Origin: Pedobacter frigiditerrae
GTDB taxonomy: Bacteria > Bacteroidota > Bacteroidia > Sphingobacteriales > Sphingobacteriaceae
Assembly: GCF_032678705.1 (NCBI RefSeq)
Contig: NZ_JAVTSS010000001.1
Span: 124,001 to 188,000 of the forward strand
DNA length: 64,000 nucleotides
Direction of reading: 5' to 3'
Of the stretch, positions 10,206 through 17,890 are shown piece by piece. Each line of letters starts with the position of its first letter. Position 1 is the stretch's first letter. The notes beneath the pieces were generated by a model. That model was not told the origin of the DNA. It saw nothing but the letters and a program-made list of their open reading frames with translations, and made no database searches. A program made the position numbers and the translations under genes.

Positions 10206-11237
10206 TTAGGGGTTCAACGCTTCCCTTACTTTCGGTGCAATTTTAGTTCCGAATAGCTCAATAGATTTCATCATTGCTGAGTGTGATGGTCCGCCGACAT
10301 CCATATGTGCAGAGAAACGAGTTAAGCCAAACATAGCTTCCATTGCTAAGATTTTATCAATTGCTTCGTTTGCATCGCCGATGATTAATGCACCATCTTT
10401 ACTTCTCCCAAAATCGAATTGATTTTTTTGATATGGAGGCCATCCACGAGAGCGACCAACCCTATCCATTTGTGAAGAGTATAATGGGTAATAATATTCA
10501 GCAGTTTCTGCACTGTTTTCTCCAAAGAAAGAATGCATGTGAACGCCTACTTCAAACTTAGCCATATCGTGACCATAAGCTTGATAAACTTTTTTATAAT
10601 AATCAAACAAAGGCTTAAAACTAGCTGGATTACCACCAATAATGGCGAAAATTACAGGTAAACCTAATCTGCCTGCTCTTTCTACAGATTCTGGCGTGCC
10701 ACCAATAGCCACCCAAATCTTTAAGTTATTGTCTACCGCACGAGGCAATATTTCTTGATTGGCTAACTCTGGTCTGAATTTGCCTTTCCAGCTTATCTTT
10801 TGTTCTTTGTTTATTTTTAAAAGTAGCTCTAGTTTTTCCTCGTAGAGTTCATCATAATCTTGCAAATTGTAACCAAATAAGGGGAATGACTCAATAAAAC
10901 TACCACGACCAGCCATTAATTCGGCTCTGCCATTTGAAATTAAATCTATGGTCGCAAAACTTTGATATAGCTTAACAGGGTCTGAAGAGCTCAAAACAGA
11001 AACAGCGCTGCCTAATTTTATATTTTTGGTTACTGTAGAAGCTGCTGCTAAAATTATTTCCGGAGTAGAAACTGCATAATCCGGACGATGGTGTTCGCCG
11101 ATGCCATAAAAATCTAAACCAACTTCATCCATCAGTTTAATTTCTTCGATAATTTCTTGCAATCTTTGTTGGGCAGGCTGTACTTCGCCTTTTGCATTTA
11201 CTTGCAAATCCCCAAACATTCCGATACCTAATTCCAT
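10206..11237 (-). CDS. LLM-class flavin-dependent oxidoreductase (luciferase-like)
   Basis: A 343-residue bacterial-luciferase-fold monooxygenase that would use reduced FMN or F420-like flavin. Family features are the N-terminal strand MELGIGMFGD, GLDFYGIGEHH near residue 50, the IKLGSAVSVLSSSDPVKLYQ segment, GRAELMAGRGSF and the GGTPESVERAGRLGLP motif near residue 190. The start is set at the ATG at 11235-11237, since residues upstream in the longer frame (MLKIFTV) are not family-like. No partner flavin reductase is adjacent, so the substrate cannot be named. Repeat clusters lie on both sides. Confidence 0.9.
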   Translation of the reverse strand: MELGIGMFGDLQVNAKGEVQPAQQRLQEIIEEIKLMDEVGLDFYGIGEHHRPDYAVSTPEIILAAASTVTKNIKLGSAVSVLSSSDPVKLYQSFATIDLISNGRAELMAGRGSFIESFPLFGYNLQDYDELYEEKLELLLKINKEQKISWKGKFRPELANQEILPRAVDNNLKIWVAIGGTPESVERAGRLGLPVIFAIIGGNPASFKPLFDYYKKVYQAYGHDMAKFEVGVHMHSFFGENSAETAEYYYPLYSSQMDRVGRSRGWPPYQKNQFDFGRSKDGALIIGDANEAIDKILAMEAMFGLTRFSAHMDVGGPSHSAMMKSIELFGTKIAPKVREALNP

Positions 11238-11312
11238 AACTGTAAATATTTTTAACAAAGTTATGGTGTAGCAGGTTTATAATATTTGATGTATGATAAG
11301 AAATTAATCAAT

Positions 11313-11596
11313 ATTGTCATTCCGACTTCGGAGGAATCTAATAGTCAGAATAACAGTCTAAAAATAGATCCTTCGCTGCGCTCTGGACAAAACACTAAAA
11401 ATAATTTATCATTTCCGACTTTGGAGGAATGTGATAGTCAGGGTATCACTTCAAAAATAGAACCCTGCCTGTCCAGCAGGAAGGGTTCGCTGCGCTCTGG
11501 ATGAAAACACTAAAAAAAATAGTTTTGTCATGCCGGCTTCGGAGGAATCTAATAATTAAACTAAATAGATTCTTTGCAGGCTCAGAATGACAAAAC
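11313..11596. repeat. Three degenerate tandem copies of a GTCATTCCGACTTCGGAGG repeat
   Basis: This fills most of the 460-base gap between the monooxygenase and the hydrolase. Copies begin near 11316 (GTCATTCCGACTTCGGAGGA), 11410 (TCATTTCCGACTTTGGAGGA) and 11528 (GTCATGCCGGCTTCGGAGGA). Each is followed by GATCCTTCGCTGCGCTCTGG or a similar arm. An ORF across the region is explained by the repeat and is not a gene. Confidence 0.8.
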
Positions 11597-11607
11597 CCCA
11601 ATAAAAA

Positions 11608-11650
11608 AACATTAAGGAATTAAGACTTCATTCTTCTTAATTCCTTATTT
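11608..11650. terminator. Imperfect ATTAAGGAATTAAG hairpin
   Basis: ACATTAAGGAATTAAG pairs with CTTAATTCCTTA across an 11-base loop, downstream of the minus-strand hydrolase that ends at 11701. It is a sibling of the hairpin at 10131-10174. Confidence 0.4.
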
Positions 11651-11660
11651 GTTATATGAT

Positions 11661-11700
11661 CTCAATACGCTTAACGCAATACGCTCTACGCAATACGCTA
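11661..11700. repeat. CAATACGC short-period repeat
   Basis: Three to four direct copies of a CAATACGCTCTACG-like unit abut the 3' end of the hydrolase gene. A second tract of the same family lies at 18114-18150 upstream of parC. Confidence 0.75.
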
Positions 11701-12522
11701 TTATCCTTTAATAAAAGCTAAAAGGTCTTTGTTAATAGTCTCAGCTTCTGTGGTTGGCATTCCGTGAGGGAAACCTGGGTAAGAAATCAATTTTCCATTT
11801 TGCAATAGTTTTGCTGCTTTTACACCAGTTAATTCGAAAGGAACGATTTGGTCGTCTTCGCCATGCAATACTAAAACTGGAATATCTACACTTTTTAAAT
11901 CTTCAGTGAAATCTGTTTCAGAGAAAGCTTTAATACAGTCGTAATGTGCTTTTATTCCGCCCATCATTCCTTGTCTCCACCAGTTGTCTTTTATGCCTTG
12001 AGAAGTTTTTGCACCTTCGCGATTGAAGCCATAAAATGCATCTGTAAAATCTGCAAAAAACTGTGGGCGCTTGGTTGCTGTACCTTCACGAATTTCATCA
12101 AAGACAGACATCGGCACACCATCAGGATTTTCATCATTTTGTACCATAATTGGTGTAACAGCACTTACCAATACTGCTTTAGCAACTCTGCCTTTTCCGT
12201 GTTTAGCAACATAACGAATTACTTCGCCACCGCCAGTAGAGTGACCAATATGAATGGCATCTTTTAAATCTAGAAATGCTACTAATTCGGCAACGTCTGC
12301 TGCATAAGTATCCATATCATTTCCTGTTGCAGTTTGTGTAGACCTGCCGTGTCCTCTGCGGTCGTGAGCTATTACCCTGTAACCTTCCTTTAAGAAAAAC
12401 ATCATTTGGGCATCCCAATCATCGCCACTTAATGGCCAACCATGATGAAAAACTATTGGTTGTCCTGTTCCCCAATCTTTGTAATAAATTTCTGTTCCGT
12501 CTTTTAATTTTAATGAGCTCAT
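11701..12522 (-). CDS. Alpha/beta hydrolase, non-heme chloroperoxidase/esterase type
   Basis: A 273-residue alpha/beta hydrolase close to the cofactor-free haloperoxidase/arylesterase group. The oxyanion motif HHGWPLSGDDW lies near residue 26. The nucleophile elbow is GHSTGGG (Ser95), the acid is Asp224 in HGEDDQIVP and the base is His253 in PHGMP. The RRGHGRS segment after strand 4 is typical. In vivo substrates of this family are usually unknown esters or lactones, and halogenation is an in vitro side activity. It is a single gene flanked by repeats with a clear ATG start. Confidence 0.9.
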   Translation of the reverse strand: MSSLKLKDGTEIYYKDWGTGQPIVFHHGWPLSGDDWDAQMMFFLKEGYRVIAHDRRGHGRSTQTATGNDMDTYAADVAELVAFLDLKDAIHIGHSTGGGEVIRYVAKHGKGRVAKAVLVSAVTPIMVQNDENPDGVPMSVFDEIREGTATKRPQFFADFTDAFYGFNREGAKTSQGIKDNWWRQGMMGGIKAHYDCIKAFSETDFTEDLKSVDIPVLVLHGEDDQIVPFELTGVKAAKLLQNGKLISYPGFPHGMPTTEAETINKDLLAFIKG

Positions 12523-12652
12523 GGTTTTAAGTTTAAGTGATGATTGATGTTTTTTATTTTAGCAAACAACGATGATTCCCTTGTTTACATTACAAAAGTA
12601 GCTTTCAAAGATTAACAAAGATTTGATGTATGATAAGAAATGATTAAATTTT

Positions 12653-14014
12653 TTAATCGCCCCCACAGCCACCACAACTACTGCATGAACTTCCACAAGA
12701 TGAACTAGATGAGCTTCCACAACTACTTCCTCCATCATTATTGTTTCGATCTGCATAATTAACAAGAGGGATAAAAGTGGTTGTTAAAACAGCCGACCCA
12801 AATAGGAAGTAATTCCACTGCCAATCATTTTCAATATCTTTTGCTGGTAAAATATGGGTTTTATACAAGTTAGGAATTGTATGCATGCAAATCATGTTTG
12901 TTAGTCTATTGAGATAGTAAATGATAATAATTGTTAAGATGATAACAACGATTCCAATATGGATTATAGGTTTTTCTCTTAAAATTCCAGTTATCAGTCT
13001 TATAGAACCTAACATTAAAAGAGTGGAAAGTATGCCAAAGTTTAAATAAAATAGCTGACTAAACTTTTTAGATTTAATAAAGTATTTCTTGAATGCTTCC
13101 ATAGCATTAACAATGTTCCAAAAAATTGGTTTTCTAAGTAAATGTGTTAAAAGTATTGGGTAAGCAGTTTTTCCAATTTCACTTAAAGTTGTGGCTACTT
13201 GAAGTTGTTCTGAAGATTTAGTTTCGCCTCTAATAACAAGTTTAACTGTGTTGTCTGTATTTACTTTTATGGTTTCGTCATCAATCAATTCATTTACCGC
13301 TCCATTGATAACTTTAGAAAGTTGTTGAGTTTGAAGATAAACCAATTCAAAAGGTTGAAGGGAATAGATAAATGAATTTTTATCAAACGACCTTGTAATA
13401 ATTTTAAGTTTATCTTTATTGTATATTTCAAGAATTATCACAGATATAACCACCAAGCCAATGAAATATAGAAGAAAATCAGGATTGTCTATTGTGATAT
13501 AAATTGGTTTTAGTAAAAGATAGAAGGGCGCTATCAAAATGATAACAGATAAAATACCAATTATAATAAATGTTCTTAGTTTAAGTTTGGCTTTATTGAG
13601 ATTTAAACTTTCATACATCCCTTCAAACTCCCAAATGTCACTGGGTTGAGTTCCGAAAGTATTTTCATAAAACTTGATTGTTCTTTCTTTTGCTTGTTTA
13701 AATTTTGAAAAATCTTCTTTGTTGTGAGTAGAGGGGATATGTTGAATTTGCTTGCCTATTAAATCACAAAATTCTTGATAAGATTGAGTGAAAATTAAAT
13801 GCTGATGCCAAACGATGTCAATTGTCTCTGAAGGAGAAACCATAAATTCAGAAGTAGCAGCTAAATACATGAACTTCTTATATTCTAAAATGGCTTTTTC
13901 GGTAAAGTCTTTTGTCCAGTAGTTTTCATTAGCGAGTCTAGTAGAAAAGCCATATTCACTTGGCGGATTATCAAAGTCAAACTGTACAATTTTATCCCAA
14001 AGTTCTGTATTCAT
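12653..14014 (-). CDS. Membrane protein with DUF1399-like N-terminus and Cys/Gly/Ser-rich tail
   Basis: A 453-residue protein of unknown function. Residues about 1-125 are soluble and include DIVWHQHLIFTQSYQEFCD, which resembles the WHxH motif of glycine-rich-domain (DUF1399) proteins. Four or more hydrophobic segments follow (about 145-165, 175-195, 325-345, 355-375, with another near 410). The last 25 residues are almost only Gly, Ser and Cys and end GGCGGD. This layout resembles the TIGR04222 family, whose tails are also low-complexity Cys/Gly. Eight cysteines in the tail suggest metal binding, a thioether crosslink or lipid/surface attachment; none is shown. It begins the AT-rich accessory stretch. 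Confidence 0.75.
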   Translation of the reverse strand: MNTELWDKIVQFDFDNPPSEYGFSTRLANENYWTKDFTEKAILEYKKFMYLAATSEFMVSPSETIDIVWHQHLIFTQSYQEFCDLIGKQIQHIPSTHNKEDFSKFKQAKERTIKFYENTFGTQPSDIWEFEGMYESLNLNKAKLKLRTFIIIGILSVIILIAPFYLLLKPIYITIDNPDFLLYFIGLVVISVIILEIYNKDKLKIITRSFDKNSFIYSLQPFELVYLQTQQLSKVINGAVNELIDDETIKVNTDNTVKLVIRGETKSSEQLQVATTLSEIGKTAYPILLTHLLRKPIFWNIVNAMEAFKKYFIKSKKFSQLFYLNFGILSTLLMLGSIRLITGILREKPIIHIGIVVIILTIIIIYYLNRLTNMICMHTIPNLYKTHILPAKDIENDWQWNYFLFGSAVLTTTFIPLVNYADRNNNDGGSSCGSSSSSSCGSSCSSCGGCGGD

Positions 14015-14084
14015 AGTCTAGTTATGATGTCTTGATAGTATGCTTCTTTATTAATCTTTCCAAGAACTATATTTCTCCAGATGC

Positions 14085-14215
14085 GCTCTTCGTGATTTGT
14101 AATCACGAAGCCATATCATAGGATTTTTAAACCGTTCTTAAAACAGTGCTTTGGTCTTTAATATTGTAGGCAAAACCCATTATCAAATATATTTAATAGA
14201 GATTGCAAATCCTAT
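14085..14215. mobile_element. Internally deleted derivative of the RAYT locus (MITE-like)
   Basis: Bases 14085-14144 match 15685-15744 (3' flank and end of the RAYT gene) and 14142-14215 match 16227-16300 (start of the gene and its 5' REP), with only scattered differences. About 485 bases of transposase are missing at the join, which has a 3-base shared AAC. The leftover frame reads MGFAYNIKDQST and then soon stops, so it cannot encode a transposase. Confidence 0.8.
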
Positions 14216-14243
14216 GATGTCATTAGTGATTTGTGTTCGTAAA

Positions 14244-14377
14244 AGTAGTAACGAAGAAGGATTATAAATCCTTTGATAGTAATTCCAGATTGCAAATCTG
14301 GAATAGCACGAGTAGTAACGAAGAAGGATTATAAATCCTTTGATAGGAATTCCAGATTGCAAATCTGGAATAGCACC
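14244..14377. repeat. Two tandem 67-base REP units
   Basis: Units 14244-14310 and 14311-14377 are nearly identical. Each holds a small palindrome AGGATTATAAATCCT and a 23-base palindrome with 10-base arms ATTCCAGATT/AATCTGGAAT around GCA (14282-14304 and 14349-14371), ending TAGCAC. They are members of the repeat family around the RAYT gene. Confidence 0.88.
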
Positions 14378-14379
14378 AA

Positions 14380-14844
14380 CTACATTTCTCCTGACATTGC
14401 AGCTATAAAGTAATTAGCAGCATAAGTTGTGAGTAAAATCAATAATATGTCTTTTGGCTTATGGTCGAAAGAAATGTCGTAGTTATAACTGAATTTCGAC
14501 CAATTAAAATCTGGGTTTAGTAGCATTAATTTCTGTTGATTTTCGTCTTCAAGAACGTATTTGCTTTGGAATGTACCGGTTGTTTTTAATATGAAATTTT
14601 TTCCATTTGGAAATGTGATGATGATGTGCCCTTTCCAATTCATTTGCAAATTGGCAACCTCTATCTCATCTTTCGTTACAGAAATTGTGGAGCTAAAAAT
14701 TCCTTTCGGAGTGATTTTATAATTATCCTTACCTATTACAGCATTAGCGCTGTAAGAAAACAAACCATCGTAAGTGATATGGCCTAGTTTTTCTGAGCCA
14801 TCAGTAAGCTCAAAGGTCTTTTTGTCGGTGCATTGAATTTTCAT
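14380..14844 (-). CDS. Uncharacterised 154-residue protein
   Basis: I do not recognise this protein. The first two thirds are beta-rich with regular short strands (TYDGLFSYSANAVIG, NFILKTTGTFQSKYVL), reminiscent of a tubby-like or LURP-one-like barrel in which a small molecule or lipid could bind, but this is only a shape impression. The C-terminal 20 residues, ILLILLTTYAANYFIAAM, are hydrophobic and could anchor it in a membrane, as tubby-like scramblases are anchored. It has an ATG start and is bracketed immediately by REP repeats on both sides, which is common for RAYT-rich islands. Confidence 0.6.
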   Translation of the reverse strand: MKIQCTDKKTFELTDGSEKLGHITYDGLFSYSANAVIGKDNYKITPKGIFSSTISVTKDEIEVANLQMNWKGHIIITFPNGKNFILKTTGTFQSKYVLEDENQQKLMLLNPDFNWSKFSYNYDISFDHKPKDILLILLTTYAANYFIAAMSGEM

Positions 14845-14861
14845 AGGTTTAGAATTTAAAT

Positions 14862-14931
14862 CCCTTTATCAAATATATTTAATAGGGATTGCAAATCCTA
14901 GGATAGGAATTCCAGATTGCAAATCTGGAAT
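14862..14931. repeat. REP unit resembling the 5' flank of RAYT
   Basis: Bases 14862-14902 match 16261-16301 with a single difference. The 23-base ATTCCAGATT/AATCTGGAAT palindrome follows at 14909-14931. The order and orientation are as in the other copies. Confidence 0.85.
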
Positions 14932-14967
14932 AGCGAGCAAATTTGGTATAGCGAGATTAAAACAAAT

Positions 14968-15618
14968 TTACTTTAAAGCCTTAATCTTTAAAACTGAGGG
15001 CCACCATATTAAAATGAATTCTGTTAGCATAAGCGGATAAACCCAACATATCCACTCATACACGGTAAATTGAACTTCTTCATTTTTAATAAAATTGAAC
15101 AAGCCTGTATAATCATTGATAATAGGAAGAAGTCTAATAAATACAAAGGCTAGTCCACAAACATAAGAACGTATCATAAACTGCTTATGAAGCTTAAAAT
15201 TTTTCTTCACGGCAAATCAAAATGCTATAATGGTAGTAAAAAGCCAAATAATAGCAAGTAGACCAAGGGAAGGTACTGAACCAGGTAAAGGATAATTTGA
15301 AAGCAAATAAAAAACCATCAAAGCTGAGACAAAGGAACCTCCAATATAGAATTTTCCAGCTAATCGGTGCCAATGCTTGAAATGGTTTCTAAAATATGAC
15401 CAAAATTGAAGGGGTCCTAAAACCAGCGTACAAATGGCTCCAGAAAAATGTACAATAAGCCACCATTTTTCACCTTCTTGCCTAGGACCGAGCGTTCCTT
15501 TAAAGTATGGCAATACACTATAGAAATAAAAATAAAACGAAACCATCAAGACAGCAGTCCAAAACACAATTAGTAGTATTTTTTTATAAAAACTATTATT
15601 CATCTCTCTGTGTATCAA
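14968..15618 (-). pseudogene. DUF2306 membrane protein interrupted by an in-frame TGA
   Basis: Two adjacent pieces in the same frame together make one DUF2306 protein of about 215 residues. The 5' part (15217-15618) gives three helices, HFSGAICTLVLGPLQF and the HWHRLAGKFYIGG motif, and stops at TGA (15217-15219) after LFTTIIAF. The 3' part continues at once as FAVKKNFKLHKQFMIRSY, which is the expected HRxWMIRSY-type continuation. A single change from TGG or another sense codon explains the break. A GTG at 15208-15210 could restart translation of the last 80 residues, but the split protein is unlikely to work. No recoding signal is evident. Confidence 0.8.
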
Positions 15619-15687
15619 TTAAGGTTGCAGATATATTGCAATTCCTAAATAAAAGTTTAAACTCTTATACCTCTTAGTTTTAAAGCT

Positions 15688-15737
15688 CTTCGTGATTTGC
15701 AATCACGAAGCCGTATCATAGGATTTTTAATCCGTTC
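15688..15737. repeat. 3'-flanking palindromes of RAYT
   Basis: A 23-base palindrome with arms CTTCGTGATT/AATCACGAAG around TGC (15688-15710) is followed by GGATT/AATCC (15721-15732), abutting the RAYT stop. A copy with one loop change (TGT) is at 14088-14110 in the deleted derivative. Confidence 0.82.
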
Positions 15738-16265
15738 TTAAAACTCACTTAAAATCAACTTCCCTTTTCTTATTCCGTAAAAATCTCCAGCACTACTGTT
15801 TAGGTATTCTTCTTCTTTTTCAATGATTTCTGCTCTAACAGGGTTCAAGTGAATATAGGACAACTTGGAATCGAAAAATTCTTGAGTAAATATTTCTTCA
15901 CCATGATAACCCTCTTCCCAAAACCAAATCTTATCATCGTATTTTAATACTTTTAACAACCATTGTTTTCGGCTTTCCTTAGGGTTTTCTTCAATTGCCC
16001 TATATATTGATTTCGAAGTAAATTTTTTAAAATCTCTTATTATATCACTTAGGTTATTATTTTTTGCGCTAATAATTAAGTGGCAATGATTATTCATAAT
16101 TACCCAGGCGTATATTTCTAATCCTTTTTCTTGCTGACAAAATTGTAGGCTCTCTATTAAAATGTTAACATAGGTTGCACGAGTGAATACATCTGCCCAT
16201 TGATGCACAGTAAAGGTCACAAAGTGAACAGCGCTTTGGTCTTTTATGTTGTAGGCAAATCCCAT
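15738..16265 (-). CDS. REP-associated tyrosine transposase (RAYT, IS200/IS605-like HUH)
   Basis: A 175-residue single-domain Y1 transposase. The HUH metal motif is HCH (His60, His62) in AWVIMNNHCHLIIS, and the RAYT-typical SYIHLNPVRAEII lies near residue 135. FVTFTVHQWADVF near the N-terminus is also family-like. Such proteins nick single-stranded DNA at REP palindromes and are thought to spread them; they are usually single-copy and domesticated. The start is placed at the ATG at 16263-16265 because the longer frame begins with an upstream TTG. Palindromes of two types flank it immediately, and REP copies with the same order lie within 2 kb. Confidence 0.92.
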   Translation of the reverse strand: MGFAYNIKDQSAVHFVTFTVHQWADVFTRATYVNILIESLQFCQQEKGLEIYAWVIMNNHCHLIISAKNNNLSDIIRDFKKFTSKSIYRAIEENPKESRKQWLLKVLKYDDKIWFWEEGYHGEEIFTQEFFDSKLSYIHLNPVRAEIIEKEEEYLNSSAGDFYGIRKGKLILSEF

Positions 16266-16480
16266 TATCAAATATATTTAATAGGGATTGCAAATCCTAG
16301 GTAGTAATCTGGAATAGCTTTAAGTGAAATGTAATTTGAAATTGAGAAAGAGTAAACTGATTTATCAAATGTATTAATACGGATTATAAATCCGTTGATA
16401 GGGATTCCAGATTGCAAATCTGGAATAGCGAAGGATTAAAAATCCTATGAGAATTTCAGAGCGCAAATCTGAATAGCGCC
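16263..16480. repeat. REP cluster 5' of RAYT
   Basis: It holds GGGATTGCAAATCC (16284-16297), a broken AATCTGGAATAGC piece (16306-16318), CGGATTATAAATCCG (16380-16394), a complete 23-base ATTCCAGATT/AATCTGGAAT palindrome (16404-16426), AGGATTAAAAATCCT (16432-16446) and a degenerate TTCAGAGCGCAAATCTGAA. The units are in the same orientation as those at 14244 and 14862. Confidence 0.85.
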
Positions 16481-16498
16481 GCTTTTAAACTTATTTTT

Positions 16499-17002
16499 TT
16501 AAGGCAGTTTGTAAATTTTTCCTTTTGTAAAATATTTAAAAGATTCAAAAAAATTAAGTTCTGTAAAACCCCTGTTTTCAATATTAGAGGAAATATAATC
16601 ATTGATGTCATTAAAATTTTTATAATTACTTTCGGATATTCTTAAAACTAGGATTTTATTTTTTACTAAATATATTACTTTACAACTCCCATTTTTTCCA
16701 CTTTCAATTGTATTAAAACAATAATCTAATCCTGTCCAATCAATATTTTTGTATTTAAATATTAGTATTTTGTAGACTGTAACTCCATTCTTTGTGAATT
16801 TTAGTTTGTTTAAAGAATTTTGAATAATAAAGAATATCCAAAAAGGTATAATTAGAATTGGAAGTAAACCAAGGCTTAAAATATTAAAATTATTTCCAAT
16901 GATTACAAAAATAGTAAAGATTATTATCCAAGAGATGGCTAAAATACATCCAAAAAATGAAAATAATATTGTGCCTAAATAAGAATTTGAATTTAATACC
17001 AT
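16499..17002 (-). CDS. Small membrane protein with PH-like tail, unknown function
   Basis: An unrecognised 167-residue protein, very AT-rich and heavy in Ile, Asn and Phe. Two hydrophobic segments lie near residues 10-35 and 45-65, followed by a soluble region of about 100 residues with alternating strands (LKFTKNGVTVYKILIFKYKNIDW) that looks like a bacterial PH-type domain after a two-helix anchor. The ATG at 17000-17002 is preferred; the frame stays open to a TTG at 17050. Composition differs from the housekeeping genes to its right, fitting acquired DNA. Confidence 0.6.
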   Translation of the reverse strand: MVLNSNSYLGTILFSFFGCILAISWIIIFTIFVIIGNNFNILSLGLLPILIIPFWIFFIIQNSLNKLKFTKNGVTVYKILIFKYKNIDWTGLDYCFNTIESGKNGSCKVIYLVKNKILVLRISESNYKNFNDINDYISSNIENRGFTELNFFESFKYFTKGKIYKLP

Positions 17003-17160
17003 TTGTTTTCTAAAATTTGAACCAATATTGCACTTATAAATTACTCCCAACTCCTTGTAGGATGCAACTTATTTTAATAAAGATGCTATTTGATAGTTGT
17101 AAGGGATATTTGCAATTACGCCAATATCGTGTAAAAACGTTTACAAAAACGTTCTTCACT

Positions 17161-17814
17161 TTACCCCTTCCTAAACAAATCTGTAATCAACAGCGGATTA
17201 GTTTTTTTATGTTTCTCTACCAATACTTTTGCGGTGTATTTTTTGTCTTCGATGTCTTGATATTCTTGAGTGGTGATACCGAATAATTGCAAGAATTTTA
17301 AATGACCATGTGGTGTGTCTAATTCTTCAAATTCTGAGTCGATGGAGAACACAAAAGCGGTAATAGTTGATGCTGTCTTTGGTCTAAACGGACCGCCAGC
17401 CGACATGTAATGGTATTCATCAAAACCGTTTTGGTATTTCCAAACATACTTTGCAATATTTTGTAAAAAAGCAGCAGCCCAAAGCGGTTTTTCTGGGTCG
17501 CCTGCAATTGGTAAATGTCTAAAAGTAATTTCAAAACCAAAACCATTTACCTTATCATCTGCACATTCTGCATCGTAAAATAAATTGGTATAACCTAAGG
17601 TAACATAATGTAAGTGAGTAGCTTGCTCTTCGCTTTTGAAATATTCAACTGCCCAAAGTGGGTCTTTTCCACCCATCTCATAAGGTATGGCTGTAGCAAT
17701 GTGTGTAGCTTCCTGATTGCCATAAATTTCTAACTCACGTTCGTTAATGGCATCTAAACCTGGCGCATCAATTTCCTTATATTTTTTTAGGTATTTAGTT
17801 CTTTTAACAGACAT
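17161..17814 (-). CDS. Suppressor-of-fused (SUFU) domain protein
   Basis: A protein of about 217 residues matching the bacterial SUFU-domain family along its length. Visible features are the N-terminal YLKKYKEIDAPGLDAINERELEIYG, the middle HYVTLGYTNLF and GFGFEITFRHLP, and the LWAAAFLQNIAKYVW helix. In animals the domain restrains Gli factors; in bacteria it often occurs in immunity proteins of polymorphic-toxin and contact systems or as stand-alone genes of unknown role. No toxin gene is adjacent. The ATG at 17812-17814 is chosen over the longer frame, whose extra residues (MRLQSFPVNCLLCRK) are not family-like. Confidence 0.82.
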   Translation of the reverse strand: MSVKRTKYLKKYKEIDAPGLDAINERELEIYGNQEATHIATAIPYEMGGKDPLWAVEYFKSEEQATHLHYVTLGYTNLFYDAECADDKVNGFGFEITFRHLPIAGDPEKPLWAAAFLQNIAKYVWKYQNGFDEYHYMSAGGPFRPKTASTITAFVFSIDSEFEELDTPHGHLKFLQLFGITTQEYQDIEDKKYTAKVLVEKHKKTNPLLITDLFRKG

Positions 17815-17890
17815 TGTCTTCTTGGTTTTCCTACAAAGCAAGCAATTTACTGGAAAACTTTGCAACCTCAAATAGTTGCACCATCTTTTG

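Noticed and set aside
11286..11504. 72-residue open frame between monooxygenase and hydrolase
   Set aside because: It is fully covered by the TTCGGAGGAATC repeats and encodes the repeat twice (ESNSQNNSLKIDPSLRSG-like), with no protein-like features.
12559..12765. Open frame rich in Val/His overlapping the Cys-rich tail gene
   Set aside because: An alternate frame of the Gly/Ser/Cys low-complexity sequence on the same strand.
14244..14377. CRISPR-like array
   Set aside because: Only two direct units without unique spacers; the units contain palindromes of the REP family.
17017..17286. 89-residue plus-strand frame
   Set aside because: It lies opposite the SUFU gene 3' end and the neighbouring gene start; composition fits neither family nor export signal.
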